Shown here piece after piece: positions 1 to 5,502 of a stretch of 7,373 bases of DNA. This DNA comes from Saccharospirillum sp035704555 (lineage in GTDB: Bacteria; Pseudomonadota; Gammaproteobacteria; Pseudomonadales; Natronospirillaceae). Location of the stretch: NCBI GenBank assembly GCA_035704555.1, contig DASSWT010000279.1, forward strand, positions 1 to 7,373. The letters run 5' to 3'. The notes under the pieces were generated by a model, which did no database searches, was not told the origin of the DNA, and saw only the letters and a list, made by a program, of their open reading frames with translations. Numbering within the stretch: the stretch's first letter is position 1; the number at the start of each line of letters is the position of its first letter. The position numbers and the translations under genes were made by a program.

Positions 1-2481
1 GTCGAGTTGCTGCAAACGGCGCTGGACTATCAGGGGCAGGCCGCTCGATTGCTGGTGGTTTCGGACCGAACGGCCCAGGTACAGGCTGACCGGGATGCCC
101 GGGAATCCGAACGGGCGCTGCTACAGCTGCTGTCGGACAGCCGCGATGCGATTGTTGTTCTGGACAAGGGCCGGAACATTCAGTACGCCAACCGGGCGGC
201 GGAACGCTTGCTCGGGCTGGAGTCCAGCCAGTGGGGGCAACTGACCATACCGCTGGAAGGTGATGACCATTTCGACTGGCACTATGCAGAGAACGGCTGT
301 GATCGGGAGTTCGAGGTACTGCGCTCCAATACACGCTGGGGTGGCCGGCGCATGACCATGCTGACCATGCGGGACATCACCGAGCGCAAGCTAGCCGATG
401 AACGGCTGCGCCTGCTCGAACGCAGCCTGGAGTCCTCCAGTAATGGGGTACTGATTACTGATGCACGGCATGATGATAACCCGATCATCTATGTTAACCC
501 GGCCTTTACTCGCATCACTGGTTACACACCCGAAGAAGCGCTTGGGAAAAACTGTCGCTTCCTGCAATTGGATGATCGTGATCAGGCCAGTCTGGATGTG
601 CTCAGAACCGCTATAGCAAAACGGGAAGAGTGCAATGTGGTCGTCCGTAATTATCGTAAGGATGAAACGCCGTTCTGGAATGATTTGTTCATTGCACCGG
701 TCACCGACAGTGAAGGTGAAGTCACGCATTTTATCGGCGTACAAAACGACATTTCGGCGCAACGACAAATAGAGCACACCCTGGCATTCAACGCCAGTCA
801 TGACGTTCTGACCAATTTGCCCAATCGTTCGCTACTTATCGACCGGATCGGACAAGCAGCCAGTGTGGCGCGCCGGTTCCAGCGAACCATGGCGATTCTG
901 TATATCGATCTGGATGACTTTAAACCAATTAACGATGCATTGGGGCATTACTTGGGTGATCGCATTCTTATCGAAACCGGAAAGCGATTGAAAAACCTGA
1001 TCCGCCCGGGCGATACCCTGGCCAGAATTTCAGCCGATGAATTTGTTATTCTGTTGCCCGATCTGGCACAGGCGGACGATGTAGTGACCATTGTTGAGTC
1101 TTTGCTAGCGGCGGTCAGCGAACCTTTCGATGTGGGCGCGTCTGAGCGCATACATCTGACCGCCAGTGTCGGTATTGCGCTAAGTGATGGCACGCTGGAC
1201 GATTCACTGGGGCTGATTCGGCGTGCCGATATGGCCATGTACCAGGCCAAGAAAGCCGGACGCAATCTGTTTCGCTGGTACGAAGACCGGATGAGTGAAG
1301 ATGTGGGCAAGTCGGTCCGGTTGCGCAGTGAGATACAAACCGCGCTGGAGCATCAGCACTTTACACTGGCCTACCAGCCCCAGTTTAATTTGCTCTCCGG
1401 TCATGTAGTGGGCTTCGAGGCTCTGATTCGCTGGCAGCATCCGACCATGGGCAATGTGTCACCGGCCCGCTTCATACCGGTTGCCGAACAAAGTGGACAG
1501 ATTCGTGCCATCACCGAATGGGTCGTCGACCAGGCCTGCCGTGACCGCAAAGAGCTTAGCAAAAATGGTTTTTACCAGCCCATTGCACTGAACATATCAC
1601 CGGTACTGTTCAAGGATGCCAGCCTGAATAAGTGGCTTGAGGAAAAGATTGGCAATGCCGGACTGTCCTGCAGCGATTTTGAGCTGGAGATTGTTGAAAG
1701 TGTGATGATGGGGACCTCGCTCGAATCGCTCGACACTCTGAATGAACTGCGAAAGGCCGGGTTCCGGTTGTCGATCGATGACTTCGGTACAGGGTTCTCA
1801 AGTCTGAGTTATCTGAAACATTTACCGATTCAGAAATTAAAGATTGATCAGTCTTTTATCAAAGACATCATTCAAAACCAGAATGATGCTTCCATTGTGC
1901 GTGCCATTATTTCTATTGCCAGAAACCTGGGCATAAAGGTAATTGCCGAAGGCGTTGAAACTGACGAGCAGGCGATGTTCCTGCGTCGGGAAAACTGCGA
2001 CGACTTTCAGGGGTTTCTGCGTAGCCCGGCCATTCCGCTGGAAGCCCTGCTGTTTTACCTGCGCCAGCCGGATCGTGGCATCAATTACCAGGAAACAGGC
2101 CAGGAGGAGCCTACCTTGCTGATAGTGGACGATGAACCCTATGTTCTGAAGTCGCTGAATCGGTGTTTGCGAAATCAGGGATATCGGATTCTTATCGCCA
2201 ACAGTGCCGAAGAAGCATTCAAGTTGCTGGCGGTCACCAAGGTTCATGTCATTCTATCGGATCAGCGGATGCCGGTTATGAGCGGTACTGAATTTCTCAA
2301 ACAGGTCAGAAAACTCTACCCCAGGACCATACGCATGGTCATTTCGGGCTATACCGATTTAAAAACGGTGACGGATGCCATCAACGAAGGGGCCATTTAT
2401 AAATTCCTAACCAAGCCCTGGGATGACGAAGAGTTAAAAGACCTTATGGCCAGCGTGTTTGCCGACGTTGCGGAGCAATAA
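1..2481 (+). CDS. PAS-LOV-GGDEF(SADEF)-EAL-REC c-di-GMP signalling protein, 5'-truncated by the window edge
   Basis: The frame is open to base 1, so the gene begins upstream; residues are numbered here from the TTG at 7. Domains: the tail of a PAS domain (to about 25); a PAS domain (about 36-128); a LOV domain (about 135-250) with GKNCRFLQ at 180-187 (photoactive Cys183), N215, N225 and Q246; a GGDEF domain (about 258-425) whose signature is SADEF (342-346) but which keeps D301, N309, D318 and the RPGD inhibitory site (333-336); an EAL domain (about 437-690) with FEALIRW, N529, E561/E564, DDFGTGFSS (591-599), K612, E648 and Q668; and a C-terminal receiver (about 702-820) with D708/D709, phospho-acceptor D752, S780 and K803. 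Inference: a cytoplasmic, blue-light- and phosphorylation-responsive c-di-GMP phosphodiesterase with weak or no cyclase activity. Oddities are EIVE where EITE/EVTE is usual in EAL, and a receiver at the C-terminus. It is probably co-transcribed with the next gene. Domain calls are firm; net enzyme activity is not. Confidence 0.93.
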   Translation, partial: VELLQTALDYQGQAARLLVVSDRTAQVQADRDARESERALLQLLSDSRDAIVVLDKGRNIQYANRAAERLLGLESSQWGQLTIPLEGDDHFDWHYAENGCDREFEVLRSNTRWGGRRMTMLTMRDITERKLADERLRLLERSLESSSNGVLITDARHDDNPIIYVNPAFTRITGYTPEEALGKNCRFLQLDDRDQASLDVLRTAIAKREECNVVVRNYRKDETPFWNDLFIAPVTDSEGEVTHFIGVQNDISAQRQIEHTLAFNASHDVLTNLPNRSLLIDRIGQAASVARRFQRTMAILYIDLDDFKPINDALGHYLGDRILIETGKRLKNLIRPGDTLARISADEFVILLPDLAQADDVVTIVESLLAAVSEPFDVGASERIHLTASVGIALSDGTLDDSLGLIRRADMAMYQAKKAGRNLFRWYEDRMSEDVGKSVRLRSEIQTALEHQHFTLAYQPQFNLLSGHVVGFEALIRWQHPTMGNVSPARFIPVAEQSGQIRAITEWVVDQACRDRKELSKNGFYQPIALNISPVLFKDASLNKWLEEKIGNAGLSCSDFELEIVESVMMGTSLESLDTLNELRKAGFRLSIDDFGTGFSSLSYLKHLPIQKLKIDQSFIKDIIQNQNDASIVRAIISIARNLGIKVIAEGVETDEQAMFLRRENCDDFQGFLRSPAIPLEALLFYLRQPDRGINYQETGQEEPTLLIVDDEPYVLKSLNRCLRNQGYRILIANSAEEAFKLLAVTKVHVILSDQRMPVMSGTEFLKQVRKLYPRTIRMVISGYTDLKTVTDAINEGAIYKFLTKPWDDEELKDLMASVFADVAEQ
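2472..2475 (+). promoter_or_regulatory. Ribosome binding site deciding the GTG start of the second c-di-GMP gene
   Basis: GGAG lies inside the last codons of the upstream gene, seven bases before the GTG at 2483. This supports 2483 over the in-frame TTG at 2459, which has no comparable site and would add eight residues with no receiver-domain counterpart. The arrangement suggests translational coupling. Confidence 0.7.
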
Positions 2482-2482
2482 T

Positions 2483-4669
2483 GTGAGCATTGATACCGGG
2501 AAACGACGACTGCTGGTCCTGGAAGATGACCCGCTCACAGGGCGGACCATTCAAACCATCGCTGAATTTTCAGGTCTGGCGGTTATGTTTACCACCGAGC
2601 CGGATGACTTCTTTCGTTTGGTGGATGAATGGCCACCCGATGTGATTGCCATTGACTTGATTATGCCTGCGATGGACGGTGTACAGGTATTGGCCCAATT
2701 GGGGGAACGCGGGTGCAAAGCCCGTGTCATCATCACCAGTGGCGTTGACAGCCGGGTGCTCGATGCGGCGCGCCGGGCAGCAGAGCAGCATGGCCTCACC
2801 ATTGCCGGCATTCTGGCCAAACCCTTCTCGCCCGCTGAACTTCGAGCCTTGCTGATGCAGCCGGTCAATGCGGCTGGTCAGCCTCCACAGCCAAGCGGTG
2901 ACGGTCAGGAAGGGCCTACGGTGGAAGAGCTTCAGCATGCGATTAACCATAATGGCCTGAGCCTGGCGTATCAGCCCCAGGTCAATTGCCAGTCCGGTAC
3001 CCTGAGAGGGTTTGAGGCACTGGTCCGCTGGGAGCACCCACGGCTGGGCTGGGTGGGGCCCGACCGGTTCATTCCCATGTCGGAATCGCTGGGGCTGATC
3101 GATTCACTCACAGAGTGGGTTGTTAACGCAGGGCTGGAGTGGTTTGCCGGATTCAGGGGCCGGCACCTGGGTCCCGCGGTTAACGACGTGAGCGTGCACC
3201 TGCCTGAGCATGTGCAACTGTCATTAAACGTCTCGGTGCTCACCTTAACCAATTTCGAACTGTTTGAACGCCTGTATCAGCGCTGTATTGAGCTGGGGCT
3301 GAAAGCGGAGTGGATTACCTTTGAAGTAACCGAATCCAGTGCCATGGATGACCCTATGGTCACCCTGGAAACCCTGACCCGGCTGCGAATGCGCGGTTTC
3401 AAACTGAGCATTGATGATTTTGGCACCGGGTTTTCATCCATGGTTCAATTGGTGCGCCTGCCCTTTACCGAGCTTAAGATAGACCGCTCCTTCGTGTTCT
3501 CCTCATCCCACTCCGAAGAGTCGCGCCAGGTGATTCGTTCAATAGTTGAACTGGGTAACAGCCTGGGCATGCAGACGGTTGCCGAGGGCGTTGAAACCGA
3601 GGCGGCGCTGGCGTACCTGAAGTCACTGGGCTGTGATTTGGCGCAAGGCTATTACTTTGCCAGGCCACTGTTTCCCGATGATCTGGAAGCCTGGCTGACC
3701 TCCTACGGGCGCGACGACGAAGAGCATCGCCTGGCGAGTCTGCACAGTCTGCACCTGCTCGACACCCCGGCTGAGCGCCGGTTCGACCGGATAACCGCAC
3801 TCGCTCAGCGATTGTTTGATATGCCCATAGCGCTGATAACCCTGATTGACCGGGAACGCCAATGGTTCAAGTCGAATGTCGGGGTGCCGGGCAGTGGCAC
3901 ACCGCGCAATGAATCGTTCTGCACTCACGCCATTCAAGACAACAGGATCATGGTGGTGGAAGACGCCACGCGTGATACCCGTGTCTGGAACCTGAAGTCG
4001 GTAACAGGGCCAGACCACATACGGTTTTATGCCGGGTATCCGCTGCAGGCTCCGGATGGCAGCCGCCTGGGCACCCTGTGCATTCTCGACACCCAGCCGC
4101 ACGCGCTGGAAGATCACCAGCTGGGTATTCTGCAAACGCTGGGGCAGATGGTTGAAATGGAAATGGCCAGCGACGCGGATACCGCCCTGGATCCCGTGAC
4201 CGGAGTCTTTACCCGACCGGCGTTTGAGTACCGGGCCCATCCGTTTCTGGAGCTGGCCCGACGGCTCAACACCGGGGTTGCCTTGCTGTTATTCAAACTG
4301 CAGGGGTTCAACACAACCCCGGACCAACAGGCAATGACGGAGGCCGAGCAAGGCGTTCTGGCCCGTTTCGCCGAACTCCTCGGGCAAACGTTTCGACATT
4401 CCGATCTGGTCGGGCGCTACGGTGACGACGAGTTCGCCCTGCTGGTTCTGGAAAGTGAGGATTATCGACTCGATCGCCTGTCGGAGCGGCTGAACACTGC
4501 GGTCGACCGGATCGAGGCTGAGGTTGACCAGCCATTGAAGCTGGATGTGTGTATGGGACAAGCCGTTATGCTCCCCGGCGACATCGCCGACCTGCAATCG
4601 CTGATGGCAACGGCGGATCAGGAGGTGATGACCGCCTGTGCGCCTGACCAGGCCTCGCATCAAAAGTAA
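2483..4669 (+). CDS. REC-EAL-GAF-degenerate GGDEF c-di-GMP phosphodiesterase/response regulator
   Basis: 728 residues from the GTG start. Domains: receiver (about 8-125) with E14/D15/D16, phospho-acceptor D58, S86 and K113; EAL (about 147-405) with FEALVRW (177-183), N249, E281/E284 (EVTE), DDFGTGFSS (311-319), K332, E368 and Q388, so catalytic residues look complete; GAF (about 415-562); and a C-terminal GGDEF-like domain (about 567-720). The last has GDDEF (647-651), FKLQGF where the metal-binding DxDxF motif is expected, and no LGxxxGD helix, so cyclase activity should be lost. It keeps an RxxD inhibitory-site motif (RHSD, 638-641) five residues before GDDEF. The EAL domain has a short insertion around 226-243. 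There is no signal peptide or membrane segment. Expected role: phosphorylation-controlled hydrolysis of c-di-GMP to pGpG, tuned by GAF ligand or nucleotide binding. It follows the upstream gene by one base, so the two are probably an operon. The partner kinase is not in the window. Confidence 0.92.
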   Translation: MSIDTGKRRLLVLEDDPLTGRTIQTIAEFSGLAVMFTTEPDDFFRLVDEWPPDVIAIDLIMPAMDGVQVLAQLGERGCKARVIITSGVDSRVLDAARRAAEQHGLTIAGILAKPFSPAELRALLMQPVNAAGQPPQPSGDGQEGPTVEELQHAINHNGLSLAYQPQVNCQSGTLRGFEALVRWEHPRLGWVGPDRFIPMSESLGLIDSLTEWVVNAGLEWFAGFRGRHLGPAVNDVSVHLPEHVQLSLNVSVLTLTNFELFERLYQRCIELGLKAEWITFEVTESSAMDDPMVTLETLTRLRMRGFKLSIDDFGTGFSSMVQLVRLPFTELKIDRSFVFSSSHSEESRQVIRSIVELGNSLGMQTVAEGVETEAALAYLKSLGCDLAQGYYFARPLFPDDLEAWLTSYGRDDEEHRLASLHSLHLLDTPAERRFDRITALAQRLFDMPIALITLIDRERQWFKSNVGVPGSGTPRNESFCTHAIQDNRIMVVEDATRDTRVWNLKSVTGPDHIRFYAGYPLQAPDGSRLGTLCILDTQPHALEDHQLGILQTLGQMVEMEMASDADTALDPVTGVFTRPAFEYRAHPFLELARRLNTGVALLLFKLQGFNTTPDQQAMTEAEQGVLARFAELLGQTFRHSDLVGRYGDDEFALLVLESEDYRLDRLSERLNTAVDRIEAEVDQPLKLDVCMGQAVMLPGDIADLQSLMATADQEVMTACAPDQASHQK

Positions 4670-4686
4670 TCGCTATCTTAAAAGTC

Positions 4687-4723
4687 ATTGGTGGAAGCTA
4701 TGAGCCTGATTGCTACAGGGATG
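4687..4723 (+). promoter_or_regulatory. Candidate OxyR binding site upstream of ahpC
   Basis: ATTG-N7-CTAT-N7-ATTG is spaced like the OxyR pattern ATAG-N7-CTAT-N7-ATAG-N7-CTAT. The first spacer also has the expected t and a at its second and sixth positions. The fourth element (GATG) does not match, so 10 of 16 core bases agree. The site ends about 22 bases before the best -10, where OxyR normally contacts polymerase. OxyR control of ahpC is well known in enterobacteria; here it is a proposal. Confidence 0.33.
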
Positions 4724-4807
4724 TTTAATTGTTACTGAACTACTCATAGTATGGTTTCTGTAGACGGCGCATCGCCGAATCGTTTCTAACCGTTACATCC
4801 ACAGACT

Positions 4808-4813
4808 AGGGAG
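4808..4813 (+). promoter_or_regulatory. ahpC ribosome binding site
   Basis: AGGGAG sits nine bases before the ATG at 4823, a strong Shine-Dalgarno sequence suited to an abundantly made protein. Confidence 0.75.
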
Positions 4814-4822
4814 TTCCTACTC

Positions 4823-5389
4823 ATGGCACGTTACATCAACTCTGAAATAGCCCCATTCACCGCCCAGGCGTTTCACAACGGTGAATTCGTTGAAGTCACT
4901 GAAGCAACGCTGAAAGGCAAGTGGGCGGTCCTGTTTTTCTACCCGGCTGACTTCACCTTTGTCTGCCCGACCGAACTGGGTGACCTGGCCGACAACTACG
5001 AAGAATTCCAGAAGCGTGGCGTTGAAGTGTACTCAGTGTCTACCGACACTCACTTTACCCACAAAGCCTGGCACGACTCGTCAGAAACCATCAACAAGAT
5101 CCAGTATCCGATGATTGCGGACCCCACTGGCAAGCTGACGCGCAGCCTGAACGTCATGATCGAAGAAGACGGTATTGCCGATCGCGCAACCTTTGTGATC
5201 GACCCCGAAGGCATTATCCGTGTGGTTGAAATCACCGACGGTGGCATCGGCCGCGACGCCAACGAACTGCTGCGCAAGATCAAAGCCGCCCAGTACATCG
5301 CCGCCCACCCTGGCGAAGTATGCCCGGCCAAGTGGAAAGAAGGCGAAGAGACGCTGGCGCCTTCACTGGACCTGGTTGGCAAAATCTAA
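4823..5389 (+). CDS. ahpC: Alkyl hydroperoxide reductase subunit C (2-Cys peroxiredoxin)
   Basis: 188 residues, about the length of Escherichia AhpC and colinear with that Prx1/AhpC family throughout. It reduces hydrogen peroxide, organic hydroperoxides and peroxynitrite in the cytoplasm and is re-reduced by AhpF. The peroxidatic cysteine is Cys48 in FTFVCPTE, with the active-site Pro41 and Thr45 in PADFTFVC. The resolving cysteine is Cys167 in GEVCPAKW. The C-terminus SLDLVGKI is typical. A GGIG motif (140-143) resembles the GGLG of peroxide-sensitive peroxiredoxins, but the protein ends like bacterial AhpC, without the YF extension. The ATG is chosen from its strong ribosome site and a family-typical N-terminus. 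A strong terminator follows, so a short ahpC-only transcript is expected to dominate. The upstream region holds a plausible OxyR site. Confidence 0.97.
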   Translation: MARYINSEIAPFTAQAFHNGEFVEVTEATLKGKWAVLFFYPADFTFVCPTELGDLADNYEEFQKRGVEVYSVSTDTHFTHKAWHDSSETINKIQYPMIADPTGKLTRSLNVMIEEDGIADRATFVIDPEGIIRVVEITDGGIGRDANELLRKIKAAQYIAAHPGEVCPAKWKEGEETLAPSLDLVGKI

Positions 5390-5426
5390 ACTGAGCCGAG
5401 CCTCTGAATAACCAGATCGACCTTCT

Positions 5427-5450
5427 AAAGGGGCGGGTACGCCCCTTTTT
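5427..5450 (+). terminator. Intrinsic terminator between ahpC and ahpF
   Basis: A six-bp GC-only stem, GGGGCG (5430-5435) with CGCCCC (5440-5445), closes a GGTA loop and is flanked by AAA/TTT that can extend the stem. Five T follow (5446-5450). This is a textbook Rho-independent terminator 37 bases after the ahpC stop. It should reduce, not necessarily abolish, transcription into ahpF. Confidence 0.88.
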
Positions 5451-5465
5451 ATCGCGTACCGCCCC
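5430..5465 (+). repeat. Larger overlapping inverted repeat sharing the terminator's left arm
   Basis: Bases 5430-5442 (GGGGCGGGTACGC) can pair with 5454-5465 (GCGTACCGCCCC) to give 12 base pairs with one bulged G (5436). The T-run and the terminator's right arm fall in the loop. This structure excludes the terminator hairpin. Its 3' arm lies after the T-run, so it can only form in read-through RNA. It may stabilise or insulate the ahpF message. Confidence 0.65.
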
Positions 5466-5491
5466 CCGATTCTTTTCTCATTCTTATCAAC

Positions 5492-5495
5492 AGGA
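5492..5495 (+). promoter_or_regulatory. ahpF ribosome binding site
   Basis: AGGA seven bases before the ATG at 5503. It is weaker than the ahpC site, in keeping with the catalytic need for less AhpF than AhpC. Confidence 0.65.
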
Positions 5496-5502
5496 CACAC
5501 CG

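Larger units (their letters stand above)
4670..4822 (+). promoter_or_regulatory. Intergenic ahpC promoter region and 5' leader
   Basis: This 153-base gap is AT-richer than its flanks and has no ORF. I see no U-tailed terminator for the upstream pair. A possible -10 (CATAGT at 4745-4750, or the overlapping TAGTAT at 4747-4752) has no good -35 about 17 bases upstream, which fits an activator-dependent promoter. A perfect 5-bp inverted repeat, CGGCG-cat-CGCCG, lies at 4765-4777 in the presumed leader; it lacks a T-run. Confidence 0.5.

Noticed and set aside
2459..2482. TTG start for the second c-di-GMP gene, overlapping the first gene
   Set aside because: It has no ribosome site, whereas GTG at 2483 has GGAG at a seven-base spacing and starts close to the receiver domain. 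The ATG at 2481 reads straight into TGA.
3623..4240. 205-residue antisense ORF inside the EAL/GAF gene
   Set aside because: It lies opposite clear EAL and GAF domains and its translation shows no family motif.
4765..4777. CGGCG/CGCCG hairpin as terminator of the c-di-GMP operon
   Set aside because: The stem is only five base pairs and is not followed by a T-run. It lies downstream of the likely ahpC promoter, so it is more likely a leader hairpin or chance.
5220..5411. Overlapping + strand ORF at the end of ahpC
   Set aside because: An out-of-frame shadow of the conserved AhpC C-terminus, with no ribosome site or recognisable sequence.
5430..5465. Classical antiterminator or riboswitch controlling ahpF
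   Set aside because: The competing arm is transcribed after the termination point, so it cannot prevent termination. I see no conserved aptamer upstream.
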